Shown here: one piece after another, positions 1 to 15,100 of the stretch
How the letters are laid out: each line of letters starts with the position of its first letter
Position numbering within the stretch: position 1 is the first letter of the stretch
Assembly: GCA_948567375.1 (NCBI GenBank)
Contig: OX419757.1
Coordinates: forward strand, 39,742,001 to 39,806,000
From: Lunularia cruciata
Taxonomy: Eukaryota; Streptophyta; Marchantiopsida; Lunulariales; Lunulariaceae
Length of the DNA: 64,000 bases
Reading direction: 5' to 3'
The notes under the pieces: model-generated
Seen by the model: only the letters and a program-made list of their open reading frames with translations
Told to the model about the DNA's origin: nothing
The model's database searches: none
Program-made: the position numbers and the translations under genes

Positions 1-125
1 TCACTTGATCTGGTTGACAATCCAATCAGTTCCTTGGTGTCATGCAAATAAGTAAATTCTCTAGTTGAAACTCTTGATATCTAGACTTCGTTCCCTTGGA
101 GCCGAAATCAGTCAGAATTCCTTAC

Positions 126-187
126 CCAATTACATCTGCCTTCCCACTGTTCTTGAAATTTAGACATTCAATTTTCAATGGACGATC
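126..187 (-). CDS. copine exon 8 (C2B loop 3), last exon in the window
   Basis: It holds 20 codons plus 2 bases between TTTTTCAG and GTAAGG. It encodes DRPLKIECLNFKNSGKADVI. Copines usually have acidic residues in this loop; here they read N-F-K-N. I see no further exon in positions 1-125, which is intron. Confidence 0.9.
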
Positions 188-3100
188 CTGAAAAAGAAGT
201 ATCACAGACGCCGATCAGCTGCCATGAGGAAGAACATAGTCTAAGAATGCACGAGCTCAGCATTTATCATTGTACCAGAGCATCATTGTACTGGCGATGA
301 TGCCAGGTCCAAGACCGAGATCGAAGATCTACGACAAACAAAAGCGACTGGCAAAGTCCTCCAATACAAAGATCATCTTTGTTCACCATGAAAGGAAATC
401 AAACTTAGGTCGACATCAACCAGATCACAAGCGGCACCATAAATAATTTAGATAAGGCCCTTACAGACTGTGGAAAGAAGAACTCACCTTGTCCCCATTG
501 CAGAGTTGGGCGAGTGTCACTTTGATGGGCTTCCACTCCGGTTTAAGGGTATTTTTCTTCACTTCTGTTTTGAATGCTGGAGTAGTGGAACCATCTTCTC
601 GTACTCTTGAAAAGACCAGGAAAGGATCCTGTAGATGATGGGAATGCCCCCCGATGAAGTAATTATAGGAGATGTAATATCAAGACTGCATGATATATCA
701 GCTTCAGTTTCACGTTGGTAACTTAAGACATTCTCCGAACATAAATCCCGAAACCTCGGAACACCTCGAGGTGGTGAAGAGGGTGCGAAAGGAATCCTCA
801 CAGCTACTTGGATGCATAAGAGTATGCCATTTGCAATATCCACAAATGTTTCTCGTAATAGTGAACTTCCAAAAGAATTTGATCTCTACAATTAGCAAGC
901 ATTAAGTTTTTGGTATCATCATTAGAGTAGTGGTTTCTTCACTCGTCCTGTAATACTTCACATAATACCTCAAAAGGAAGAGTGCTTTGACACTGGGATT
1001 GTAAAACATCAACAGTTCGTCCACTCACACACACAAACACACACACACAGAGACCAGCACACTGGTTGCCTAGAACGACATCTCTTGTAACTCCGATCCT
1101 TAGATTCAAGGACATGGATTACAGCTTCAGGTCTAGTAGTTATCAAGAACTTTCCGAACATGAACTGCAAGCAATTCTTCAGGAATAGGGCGTATCATAA
1201 CTTCAGACGTGAAAGGGTTTTGAAACATAAGATTCTCCTTTTCTTGGCTTCTTATTGCTCCTGGACGGGCAACAACCTTCTCATTTTCCACGCTAATGGT
1301 CAACTAACAATCTCCGTACCTTAGTTGAGGACTTCCACTCGCTACTAGCAGAACTTTCCAGTTCCGCCATGAGCGGATACCAAGTTCTCGGAGCCTTGAG
1401 GATAAAATCTGAAAGCGTGTTCTCAAATTCTCATCCTATGCACAGGACTCAGCTTGTAAGGTGGGTAATTCACACCTGGACCTACTCTTATCTGTAGGTG
1501 TAGAGACAGTATTGTGGCTTCTGCAAAGCCACAATATATTTTGAGGTCAACCTCAGAATTTCTCGTCCTTGTGAGGTTGACTCCCAACTGACATGAGCTC
1601 TCCGGACATCCAAGTCAAGGGAGTTCACTTTTCGACCTTCGACAACCTCAGTAACACTAGTATCAGTTGGCAGGGGTTTCATTCCAAGAAGAGTCCCAAG
1701 CCTGAAACACTTTCTTCAAGCCGCGTTCACCAGGTTTATATTAGTCAGGATCGCATAAGGCAGTTGCCATAGAAAAAGAATAACGCACCAGAAGGAGCCC
1801 CTTAAGGCAGCTATATATATAGTTATACGAGAACAGAAACCGTTCTGGGAACGGGTTATCCAGAACTCATGAAATGCAAATGATCAGTAAGCAAGATGTA
1901 CATGATTCACAATGGTAGAATAGTGAGAAATCCATAAGGTAGAATCCATCGAATGTAACTTGAAGCAAAGGCGTCATAGAAACAAATTGAGAATAACATA
2001 TAGCTAACAGCAGCTATATATATTGGTATATGAGAGCAGAAGCCGTTCTGGGAACAGGTTTTCCAGAACTCATGAATTGTAAATGATCGGTAAGCAAGAT
2101 GTACATGATTCACAATGCTAGAATAGTGGGAAATCCGTAATGTAGAATGCATCGAATGTAACTTGAAGCAAAGGCATAAGTGAAACAAGTTGAGAATAAC
2201 ATATGGATAACAGACTAGTAAGCCACTGTGAAATCGAGAACTCTATGCAAACGACTGCAAGAAATAGGTAACGCTATGTAAAAGACTGTCAGTAAGCAGT
2301 GCGTGAATGATCAAAATAAAAAAGTGAGCTGGAGTCAAGTAGGACACTGTATACACCAGAGGTCCCATGAATCAGGCAAAGGGCGAAGGAAAAATAATAG
2401 GGAGAGAATTAGCTGGGAATGGAGGAGTGGAACAATGCGAGAGCTATAGGATGGTGTGGCTGCAGAAACCTGTCGAAGTGTAACAGGGAAACAGGAGCGA
2501 AGCGAAAAAGGACAGGATATAAGGTATATCGCAACAAGCGCTATGGATGCTTGAGTTCTGAGATGCTAAACAATGAAGGGAAGCAGAAGGCGGCCATAGT
2601 AAACCTTCCCGAAAACACCTGCAACTTCATCAGTGCCTCTTGCAGTGCCGAAGTAGCTAAGCAATTGTCAGTACCCCTCATACCGAGTTTCTGCTCTAAA
2701 ACTCATGAGTGCCAAGCAGCTATATATAGGTATACAAGAACAGATGCCGTTCTGGGAACGGGTTATCCAGAACTCATGAGTGCCAAGCAGCTATATATAG
2801 GTATACAAGAACAGATGCCATTCTGGGAACGGGTTATCCAGAACTCATGAGTTGCAAACGATCATTAAGCAAGATGTACATGGTACGCAATGCGAGAGTA
2901 GTATGAAATCCCTAAGTTAGAATGCATCAAAGGTATCCGACAGCAATGGCATAATCGAAGCAAAGCTATTGGAACAACTACATATATAGAGAAGAAACAT
3001 CAGCAAATGAAAGGCATTGAGAAACCAGTAGATAGCAATACGCATATTTGAGAGGCAGCCATCAAAGAAGCGGATGCCCACCTCCCACATCAGTAGAGAA

Positions 3101-6100
3101 AAAATACATCAGGAATAAACGGCCTACTTAAACGGATGGAGAAAAACTGGTATCAAGAGACAAGAAGTAATCTGTAAATATCGCCGGGTCAAGGAAGATC
3201 GGAGTGAGGAAACGACAATCGTGGAAGGTGTAGGAGAAAGAGCACGGGAAGTAGAATATATCGCAGGGCAAGGAAGATCTTTGTCAGGAAACGAAAGTCG
3301 TGGAAGGTGTAGGAGAAAGAGCACTGGAAGAAGAAATCGCTCAGAGAACGAGGGAAGACGAGCAAAGCATCCAAGGACTGGATATCAATATATCACAGCA
3401 AGCGCTATGGACACCTGAGTCCAGAGAAACCAAACCACTGAGGGAAGCAGAAGACGGCCATAGTCCGTCACCATGAAAACACATGCGACTTCATCAGTGC
3501 CTCACGCAGTGCCGAAGTAGCTGAGATAGAGTCCTTACCCCTCATAGCGAGTTTCTGCTCGAAAACTCATGAGTGCCAAGGCACTCATAAGCAGAAGCAG
3601 CTATATATTGGTAAATGAGAGCAGAAGCTGTTCTGAGAACGGGTTATCCAGAACTCATGAGGTGCAAGTGATCGATAAACAAGATGTACATAAATGACAA
3701 TGCTAGAATAGTGAGAAATCCATAAGGTAGAATACATCTAATGTAACTTGAAGCAAAGGCAGCATAAGTGCAAGAAATTGAGAATACCGTACTGCCAATG
3801 GACAATAATGGACTTGAAATCGAGAGCAGCAAGGCCAACGTGAGCATGGGTTAGAAAGCTTGATGTAAGTGTTCACCAGTAAAGAAAAATGAAGTCGAGT
3901 GCAGCAATGCAACCAAAAGCGAGAGGCATAGGAAACGTGCTATGTGCTGTAAGAGCCCGCCAGGATGCAGTGCGTGGATGAAGCGAGAGGAATAGGAAAC
4001 TTGCTGTAAGAGCCCACCAGGATACAGTGCATAGATGAAGATGAAGAACGTGGGATGGAGTGGGGGAGGAACACAGGAAAGAGTAGAGGGCGAGGCAGGA
4101 GAAGCAGTCAGAGAGCAAAGGGAAAAGACTAGGGAGTGAAACAATACAGGAATGTGTGGATGTGGCAGGCATTTCACAAAGGATACGGCTGCAGAAATGG
4201 GTAGAAATGTAAGAGTGTAACTAGAGCGAGGCGTAAGAGGACAGGATAAAGTATATCACTCCCAGCGCTATGGACACTCGAGTCCGGATACGCTAAACAA
4301 CTGAAGGAAGCAGAAGGCGGCCATAGTAAACCTCCACAATAACACCAACGACTTCATCAGTGCCTCACGCAGTGCCGAAGTAGTTGAACAATTGTCAGTA
4401 CTCCTCATCCCGAGTTTCTGCTCGAAAACTCATGAATGCCAAGGCAAACTCGGTTCCTTCCAACAGCGCCACTTGAAGTAATAAACAGCCATCTTTCGGC
4501 AGTACTAAATGAAATAATGAACCGCCAGGGGAAGGTTACAGAAATGGAAGGCTACAGAAATGAACAACTGGAGCTTAAAGTCCTAACAGAGCAGAAATCG
4601 TACAAATGCATAATGTAGGCATGAACGAAATTGTGAACAAGGGAAAGAAGAAAAAGATCAAAAGCGGGAGAATGTGAGTGATGTGAGACATCCCTAGAAA
4701 AATGCCTGCAAGGACAAAGTCTATCAAGGTGAGCAGTAAAAGAGAGCGAAGCACAAAGAAACCAGGAGGAGTTAGTAAGAAAACAAAAGAATGAGCTATT
4801 TACAAGAGTGCGAAACTGAGAGCTAGAGAGCAGAGAATAAAGCAGAACGGACAGGCATGAAACGGTGGAACTAACGAGAAAACACACTCTGAGCTAAGCA
4901 AGAACTATAACCCAAATGAGCAGAAAGCAAAGGAGAAGGAGAGGGTTTCCAAGGGAAGGATGGCCTCGGGTGCTGAGAGAGCCTTGGGAACTGTGAAGGA
5001 ACCAAGCGAGATGGTCACACGTGTGATATGATGCCCCGTGTAACTATGCTACTTATTACTCTGCTTGTAATATCAATGTATCCTGATGTATCCTTATCAA
5101 CGGGAGAGAACAGATATACTGAAACGCGCAGTCATGTAAGGAGTGTAAGTAACAAGCTGTAATTGAAGACCTACAACTCAAAAATACACCGTTCTGTTCG
5201 GGGGAAACTGAAAATTATAATATATATATATATATATAGTACCATTATTCAAGGTAGATATTTAGAAGACAGAAAAGTTCCAATTGAGGTACTCACGCTT
5301 TTTGTGAACAGCTCCTTATCATCCAATTCCTGCCCCCAAATCTCCATGTTAACGAGGAACTTGGACCGGGCCAACTCTTCAGCACGAATTGTAAGAGTCC
5401 CACATTCCGGGCCAGTTTCGACTTGCTCATTTTCTCTTCTCAGAGCTTTTGTCAAAGCTTGTCCCGGCGATGTTATGATCTGCAAAATTAGCAAACCGGT
5501 AATTTGTCACAGCTTGTCCTGGGAATTGATGACCTAAGTTTACCTGCTTTACCAAAGCAATGGATATTTGTTAAGAAACCATGGACTGTTGTAAACCAGT
5601 TGAATGACGGGAATAGTAAACACCGTCATTTTCAGAAAGTAAAAACAGAACACGAAGAATGGGGAAAAAATCACAGTTCTATCAACCACATTATGGTAAG
5701 TGATCAAGAGAACCACATTTGAAGCCATTGTAAAACCCGAAAATGAAGACACCAAGAGGGAAAGGGAGAAAGATGAACAAGCACGAAACATCAAGAGGAG
5801 TGTTCGAGCGTGCAATGCATCACCTCAGATAGAAGACAATCTGTTTCTCCAAGATGGGTTTGGTGCTCCAACTTTAATTTCTGTGCATCAAACAGAAATA
5901 GATAAGACCTCGTCAATTACTGTGTAGCATTCCATTGAAAATTACTCAGTAAAATAAGCCTAGCATATAACCGTCAAAACAGAAACTTCCTTCAGGTGAA
6001 AGACACCATATTGAGTAATGAAATATAGAACCCGTTGTAAACAACCCGGTCCCATAACCCCGTCTGACCGGACTGACAATGACATTGGCAGTCACATAGT

Positions 6101-9100
6101 AAAAATCTTCAAGACTGTCAGTAACATAGATAGGGAAGTATAAATGTCTGCATGCAGGGGTTTACGGCTTGGTGTTTTCGATGATTATCTAAGGTGTAAT
6201 ACATATATAGGTATATGAGAGCAGAAACCGTTCTGGGAACGGGTTATCCAGAACTCATGAAATGCATATGATTGGTAACCAAGCTGTACATGATGCACAA
6301 TGCTAGAATAGTAATAAATCCATAAGGTAAAATGCATCGAATGTAACCTAAAGCAAAGGTATAATTGAAACAAATTGAGAATAACATATATCTAAAGGAC
6401 TAGTAAACAACGTGAAATCACTAACGGCTATGCAAACGACAGCAAGAAATAGAAAATGTTATGTAATAGACCACCAGTAAGCAGTTCGTGAACAATGAAA
6501 ATTAAAACCGTGGCTGGAGTCGGGTAGGAACACTGGAGATGCTGGAGGTCGAACCATGAATCAGGCAAAGGCATAATGGCAACAAATTGAGCATAACATA
6601 TTGTATATATTGGTATATGCGAGCAGAAGCCATTCCCAGAACGGGTTATCCAGAACTCATGAAGTGCAAATATCCAATAACATGTACTTGAATCACAATG
6701 CTAGAGTAGTATTAAAGCTTTAATGTAAAATGCATCGGAAGTAACCTGCAGCAAATGCATAATTGAAACAAATTGAGAATACTGGATTGCCAATGGACAG
6801 TAAAGAATATGAAATCGAGAACAGCAATGCCAACGTTAGCAAGGAATAGAAAGCTTGATGTAAGAGTCCACCACTAAAGAAAGTGAAATCGAGAGCAGCA
6901 ATGCAAACGATAGCGAGAGGAACAGGAAACGTGCTGTAAGAGCCCACCAGGAAGCAGTGCGTGGACCAAGATGAAGAACGTGGGCTGGAGTTGGGTAGGA
7001 ACACTGTAAACACGAGAGGTCGAGGCAGGAAGCAGTCAAAGATCAAAGGGAAAATACTAGGGAGTGAAATAGTAGGGGAATGGAGGAGGGGAACAAAACA
7101 AGAATGTTCGAAGGATTTGGCTGCAGAAACGGGTCAAAATGTAAGAGGGTAACTAGGGCGAAGCATAAGAGGACACACCCAGTATATCACACCAGCGCTA
7201 TGGACACTGGAGGCTGGAGACGCTAAATATATTGTATATATTTTGGTAAATGCAACACTAAATATATTGTATATATATTGGTATATATATTGTATATATA
7301 TGTAGGTGTTTAGGGTTTAGGGGGCCTTGAGAGACCTTGAGACCTTGAGTGTGACCTTGAGAGAGAGCATGACGTTTTACATCTCATCTTGTTAGTGTAA
7401 AAGATGCCATAAATATCATATCATCATTTGTTATACACTATAATGGCACACTATAAGACAGATGGCATACAGAAACAGAATGAAAGGTAGGGTGCCACAA
7501 CATACCTGTACAGGCACACCATTGAATTTGGTGTCTATGTCATAGATTTTAAACCTGTCAATAGCAAGGAAAAAAGCAAGAGAGCAATCATGACATTGTA
7601 TATTTACTGTCCATCCGACTTTAACGGGAACAAGATAGTAAATGCATGCCAAGAAGGAACTACTGCTAAACCAAACTGTGGACTGCTATGATATCGATAT
7701 ATTGGTATATGAGAGCAGAAGCCGTTCTGGGAACAGGTTATCCAGAACCCATCAAGTGCACATATCCAATAAACAACATGTACTTGAATCACAATGCTAG
7801 AGTAGTATTAAAGCTTTAATGTAAAATGCATCGAAAGTAACCTGCAGCAAAGGCATAAGTGCAACAAATTGAGAATACCGGATTGCCAATGGACAGTAAA
7901 GAACGTGGAATCGAGAGCAGCAATGCCAACGTTAGCGAGGAATAGAAAGCTTGATGTAAGAGTCCGCCAATAAAGAAAGTGAAATCGAGAGCAGCAATGC
8001 AACCGATAGCGAGAGGAATAGGAAACGTGCTGTAAGAGCCCACCAGGATGCAGTGCGTGGATGAAGCGAGAGGAATAGGAAACTTGCTGTAAGAGCCCAC
8101 CAGGATGCAGTGCGTGGATGAAGATGCAGAATGTGGGCAGGAGTTGGGTAGGAACACTGTAAACACTAGAGGTCGAGGCAGGAAGCAGTCAGAGATCGAA
8201 GGGAAAAGACTAGGGAGTGAAATAGTAGGGGAATGGAGGAGTGGAACAAAACAAGAATGCTTGAAGGATGGGTTTAGTTAGGATGTGGCTGCAGAGACGG
8301 GTCGAAATGTAAGAGGGTAACTAGAGCTATGCGTAAGAGGACAGGATATAATTGGTATATCACACCCAGCGCTATGGACACTGGAGTCCGGAGACGCTAA
8401 ACAACTGAAGGAAGCAAAAGGCGGCCGTAATAAACCTCCACGATAACACCAACGACTTCATCAGTGCCTCACTCAGTGCCGAAGTAGCTGAACAATTGTC
8501 AGTACTCCTCGTCCAGAGTTTCTGCTCGAAAACTCATTGAGTGCCAAGGTAAACTCGGTTGCTTTTAACAGCGCCGCTCGAAATAATAAACAGCCATCTT
8601 TCAGCAGTGCCACACTAAATAACAAACTGCCAGCGGAAGGTTACAGAAATGGAAGGCTACAGAAATGAACGGCTGGAGCTTTAGGTCCCAAAAGAGCAGA
8701 AATCGGACCAATGCAGAATGTAGCCATGAACGAAATAGTGAACAAGAAAAAGAAGAAAATAAGAACAAAAGCAGGAGAGTGTGAGTGATTCGAGACATCC
8801 TAGGATATCGATATATAGGTCTACGAGAACAGATGCGTCCTGGGATATCGCTATATCTTGCTTAGAGAGAGAATCTTGCATGCTCTGAGATTGTTCTTGT
8901 TCACCATTCTCATATCACTCTCTTGACCAAATCCTTGGGCGTAGTGGATGGAAAATGCTTTGCTCGCACTCTCCAATCAATATTAGATACTTAAACAAGT
9001 ATTGGAATGCATGTTTATTCAAATCACCATTCCCATCACCTTGAACTCTAAGGATCCCTGGGAGATGTTTCCACCCTTCCAGTTCATATCTGCATAAACA

Positions 9101-12100
9101 AATTTTTGGAGTTTCTCTCAAACTTACACTAATGGCTGTATCTCCTCGAAACAATACATCATGGTCAAGTCCGTGATCCACCTCGGCTTCAATGAGTTCA
9201 AAATGACTTCGGTCCGCCCAACTTCCTCGAGTTGACCGTTACTCTTTTTAATGTAGGCAACCAGCATCGGATCACTCTGCAATAGCAAACGGGAATGTCA
9301 ATGGCAGCTTTATCCACTAAAGAACTTTCCTTTGATAAGATCAGTATAATTACAGAGTATGAATCAACAAACATGGATTGACAGAGTCAATTGTTGCGAA
9401 GTACAAATAAAAACCCTCAATAGCAGGCTCGCTGAAATGTCGATAGATGTCCATGCCAGAATTACAAATATTACATATACTCAAAATCGTCTATTGAAGC
9501 AAACAGAGTATCAAACAATCTGCATAAGTTTGAGTACTTCTGACTCCCAGGTTCATAAGAAATAAAAAACTAGAACCCTAGACTCCATCGAATGTAACCT
9601 GCAGCAAAAACATAATTGAAACAAATTGAGACTAACCGATGGCCAACGGACTAGTAAAGAACATGAAACCAAGAGCATCTATGCAAACGATAGGAAATGT
9701 GATGTAAGAGCCCGCCAGTAAGCAGTGTGTGAACAAAGATCAAGAACGTGGGCTGGAGTCGGGCAGGAACACTGTAGACATGAGAGGGCGAAGCAGGAAG
9801 CAGTCAAAGAGCGAAGGGAAAATACTAGAGAGGGAATTAGCTGGGGAATGGAGGAGTGGAACAAAACAAGAGTTCTCGGATGATGTGGCTGCAGAAATGG
9901 GTCGAAGTGTTAAAGGGTAACGAGAGCAAGGCGTAGGAGGACAGGATATAGACTATATCACAACCAGCACTACGGACACTGGAGTCCTGAGACGCTAAAC
10001 GGCTAAGGGAAGCAGAAGGTGACCATAGTAAACTTCCACGAAAACCCTCCGACTTCATCAGTGCCTCACGCAGTGCTGAAGTAGCTGAGTAATTGTCAGT
10101 ACCCCTTGTACCGAGTTTCTGCTCGAAAACTCATGAGTGCCATGGCAAACTCAGTTGCTCCCCTTAAGTGCCACTCATAAGTAGTGGGAATGTCGAAAGA
10201 ACAGAAGAAACGAAATGGAAATGTGGAAATAAAGGGCAAGCAGAAGTGTAGGTACAGAAATAAGCACAGGAGTCTCAGCCGCAAAATCAGTATCAGGCAA
10301 GAAAGAAAAGAATCCACATGAGTAAGAGGAGGGAAGAAGACGAGTAATACCTGATCAATCCCTGAAATCACAAACATGCATTAGTAGAGAGAAAATCCAG
10401 GACACAGCAAAGAGAAATAATCAAGCAAAGGTGCATGAGTGATACAAGGGGGGAGCAACAAACATCAGCACTGCACGGGAAGGACTAGTGGGGAGCAAGA
10501 AACATCAGCGATACGCGGGAAGGGACTAGGCAACTCAAAAAGGAGAAACAAAGGCAAACAGAGAAGCAAATAAAAGCACTGAAAAGAGTGAGGGCATCTT
10601 GCAGAAGGGCAAAGCATGGAGGCAAAATCAGACTCGCATGAAGTGAAGGACTAGGTGGGCTCAAATGTCCATAAGCAAACAATCAAAGTCCACATGGCAA
10701 ATAGTGGTAGGCAGTGTATATGTATCACTTCAGGAGTCACGATCTGGTATACGAGTTTAAGGGACAAACTACTGGTGGGCTCGAACATGAGCTCCCTGCC
10801 TGGCAAAAGGAACAGATGTTCTCAAATCTCTATAGATACTAAGCCCATGATAACCATGGATATTGTTTTCTTTTTGTAAGACAGCCAAATTCTTCCCGGA
10901 GGGAAAGGGAACCACATATATAGGTATATGAGAACAGAAGCCTTTCTGGGAACGGGTTATCCAGAACTCATGAATTGTGAATGATCGGTAAGCAAGATGT
11001 ACATGATTCACAATGATAGAATAGTGGGAAATACATAATGTAGAATGCATCGAATGTAACTTGAAGTAAAAGGCATAATTGAAACAAATTGAGAATAACA
11101 TATGGCTAACAGACTAGTAAACCAACGTGAAATCTAGAACTCTATGCAAACTACTGCAAGAAATAGGTAACGCTACGTAAAAGACTGCCAGTAAGCAGTG
11201 CGTGACCTATAAAAAAAAAAAACGTGAGCTGGAGTCGGGTAGGAACACTGGACACACCAGAGGTCCCATGAATCAGGCAAAGGGCGAAGGAAAAATAATA
11301 GGGAGGGAATTAGCTGGGGAATGGAGGAGTGGAACAATGTGAGAGCTATAGGATGGTGTGGCTGCAGAAACCTGTCTAAGTGTAACAGGGAAACGAGGGC
11401 GAAGTGAAAAAGGACAGGATATAAAGTATATCGCAACAAGCGCTATGGACGATTGAGTCCTGAGACGCTAAACAATAAAGAGAAGCAGAAGGCGGCCATA
11501 GTAAACCTTCACGAAAACACCTGCGACTTCATCAGTGCCTCACGCAGTGCCGAAGTAGCTGAGCAATTGCCAGTACCCCTCATACCGAGTTTCTGCTCGA
11601 AAACTCATGAGTGCCAAGGCAAACTCGGTTGCTCCCCTAAAGTGCCACTCAAAGGAGTGGAAATGTCAAAAAGAACAGAAGTGGAAGTGTGGAAAGCAAG
11701 GGCAAGTAAAAGTGCAGGTACATACATAAGCACTGGAGTCTTAGCCGCACAATGAGGATCAGTCCAGAAAGAAAAGAATCCACATGAGTAAGATGAGGGA
11801 AGAAATTGAGACAAACCTGATGGATCCCTAAAATCACAAGCATTCATTAGTAGAGAGAAAGTTCAGGAAATAACAATGAGAAAGAGTCAAGCAGAGGTTT
11901 GTTAGTGATGCGAGAGTGGAGCAAGAAAACTTCAGCGCTGCATGGGAAGGGGACGAGTCAGCGGGAAAAGCAGAGGTGAAGTGAATTAAGGTAGGGAACC
12001 ACATACATGAGAGCAGAAGCCATTCTGGGAACGGGTTATCCAGAACTCATGAAATGCAAATGACCAATAAAGAATATGTACATGATTCACCATCCAGAAC

Positions 12101-15100
12101 TCATGAAATGCAAATGACAGATAAACAATATGTACATGATTCACCATGCTAGAGTAGTGTTAAAGCCCTAAGGTAGAATGCATCGAAGGTAACCAGCAGC
12201 AAAGGCATAATTGAAACAAGGCGAGAATCACAGATGGCCATGGACGAGTGAACAACATGAAATTGCGAGCATCTATGCAAACAACTGTGAGAAATAGGAA
12301 ACGGTATGTAATAGCCCGCCAGTAAGCAGTGCATGAACGATAAAGGTGAAGAACGTGGGCTGGAGTCGGGTAGGAACACTGTAGACACGAGAGGTCAAAC
12401 CACAAATCAGTCAAAGAGCGCAAGAAAAATACTATGGAGAGAATTAGCTGGGGAATGGAGGAGTGGAAAATACAAGAGTTATTCGATGGTGTGACTGCAG
12501 AAACGGGTCAAAGTGTAACAGGGTAACAAGAGCAAAGTGTGAGAGGACTGGATATAAAGTATATCATGACAAGCGCTATGGATGCTTGAGTCCTGAGACA
12601 CTAAACAGCAAAGGGAAGCAGAAGGCGGCCATAGTAAACCTTCACAAAAACACCTGCGATTTTATCAGTACCTCACGCAGTGCCAAAGTAGCTGAGCAAT
12701 TGTCAGTACCCCTCGTACTGAGGTTCTGCTTGAAGGGAGGAGTGGGGCAATGCGGGAGCAGAGTAGATGGTGTTTTCTCGGAGACATATCGAAGTGTAAC
12801 CGTGCAACGAGAGCGAATCGAAAGGGGAGTGTAGGTATATGAGAGCAGAAGCCATTCTGGGAACGGGTTATCCAGATGAAGTGCAAATGATCCATAAGCA
12901 AGATGTACATGACTCACAATACTAGAATAGTGAGAAATCCATAAGGTAGAATGCATCGAATGTAACTTGAAGCAAAGGCATAATTGAAACAAATTGAGAA
13001 TAACATATGGCTCCCGGACTAGTAAACAAACGTGAAATCAAGAACATCTATGCAAACGAATGTGAGAAATAGGAAACATTATGTAATAGACCGCCAGTAA
13101 GCAGTGTGTGAACGTTAAAATAAACAACGTGGGCTGAAGTTGGGTAGGAACACTGTGGGCGCGAGAGGTCGAACCAGGAATCAGGCAAAGAGCAAATAAA
13201 GAATTATAGGGAGGGGATTAGCTGGGGAATGGAAGAGTGAAGCAATGCGAGAGCTATTGGATGGTGTGGCTGCAGAAACCTGTTGAAGTGTAACAGGGTA
13301 ACGAGGGCGAAGCGAAATAGGAAGCGAAGTAGCTAAGCAATGGTCAGTACCCCTCGTACAGAGTTTCTGCTCGAAAACTCATGAGTGCCAAGGCAAACGC
13401 AGTTGCTTCCAACATTGCCGCTCAGAGTAAGGGAAAAGCTGTAATCTATCGAGCTTAAAATCCACACAAAGAGCAGCAGCGGTAAAAAGCAGAATGACTG
13501 TGCAATGCAAATAAATCAGCATCCGAAGGAAGAATATGAAATCGTGAGCAGGAGAAAGTAAAGGACTCGAGACATACCTGGTTAAAGCCTGAAAGGAAAC
13601 AAATATTAATATCAAAATCAAGTAAAAACTAGCAAAACTACTCAATGATGCAAATCAATAAAGAAGAAGGTAAATTAACTGCTTGAAATCACTGAAGAAA
13701 CAGTAAGGAGCTGAGTCAGAAGGCACGGGAAGGAGCAAGTTGTTTGACACCCAAAGACACAGTAGGGAGCGAGTCCAAAGACACAGGGAAAGAGCAGGTC
13801 ATCTGCCACAGAAACGGGGGCCAAAAGCTCACAGAGTAAAGCAGAGCGAGCAGCAACTAAAGGTGGAACGAAAAAATAATCCAAAGAGGAGAAAAGGGAA
13901 CAGGAAGGGACCGGAGGGGGACATCAATGCTGCACGGGGAAGGACGGTTCAAACTCAAACAGGAAAAGCAAAGGCGAAGTGAAGGAAGGAACAGAGAGGC
14001 AAGGAAAAGCCTGAGAGGACTTAGCGCATAGCAGGAAAGGGCCAAGAAAAGAGGCAAGATCTGCCTTGGATGAAATGATGGACAAGGTGTGCCCACGTGT
14101 CCATAAGCAAAGGCCCACGTGTCAATAAGTAAGCCATGGAATACCACATGGCAGAAAACCCAAACCTGTATGTGAATGAATATAGTGGTAGACAGTAAGT
14201 AGCTCTATGAGATAGTATATACATATATATATATATATATATAAAAATTCAGAAGTCAAGTAGAACTCCCGAACCCACAGTATGGTATACAAGCCTACAG
14301 GAGAAACTACTGGTGGGCTCAAACGTGAGCTCCTGCCTAGCAGAAAGAACGGATGTTCTTAAATCTCTATAGATACTAAGCCCATGATAACAGAGCGAAA
14401 TATTTTCTGGATCAGGTGAAGAGTGTAATTTTCGGAGACAAAGCTATTATAAGTTTCCTACAAGCTGAAAGGTATGACTTTTTGGAATTACATATCTGAC
14501 TATATCTGACTTTTTGGAATTACATATCCATCTATATCTAACACACTCCGATTTTATAATCCCTAATTTACATTTAGAGGAAATGTTGGAAAGAACATGA
14601 GGGAGCGAGATTGTCTTGATGTGAGCACAGTGAGGCAGCTCTTTCTTATCATAGATAGAGACAAAGATATTGAAGTCGTCCTGGGTAATGCAACAGTCGA
14701 GATAATCACAGTGAGTGCCAAAATGAGTTTGAAATAGCTCAAAGGAAAGTCTGGGATATCTCCCACCACCTCTAGCAGCATCATCCTTGGACATGAAATC
14801 CGTGAAATGATCAAGTCCCGAGCCTACCACAAGAAGATCATCCACATATCTACAAACTTGGGACAGGTCGTGCAACGGGGTAACATCATTGGCATCCAGT
14901 ACTCTGCATATGAAATCAAGTTCATAGGTGAAGAGGTGTATGGGTATGTAGGTATATGAGAACAGAAGCCGTTCTGGGAACGGGTTATCCAGAACTCATG
15001 AATGCAAATGATCTGTAAGCAAGAAGTACATGATTCACAATGCTAGAATAGTGAGAAATCCATAAGGTAGAATGCATTGAATGTAATTTGACACGAAGGC

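Larger units (their letters stand above)
629..5296. other. copine intron 6 (4.7 kb), repeat-filled
   Basis: Large intron between exons 6 and 7. About 630-1800 is non-repetitive apart from a CA tract. About 1800-4450 is a run of R1 repeats. About 4450-5290 shows no recognised gene apart from a TA microsatellite. The short open frames here do not match anything and are R1 sequence read in arbitrary frames. Confidence 0.8.

Noticed and set aside
3851-4177. Several 60-110 codon minus-strand frames in the R1 repeats (also near 7816-8166 and 12642-12992)
   Set aside because: They recur with R1 in different frames and lengths, are Ser/Leu/Cys-rich and lack motifs; this is repeat sequence, not genes.
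7304-7325. Possible telomeric tract (TTTAGGG)
   Set aside because: Fewer than two units; too short to call an interstitial telomere on its own.
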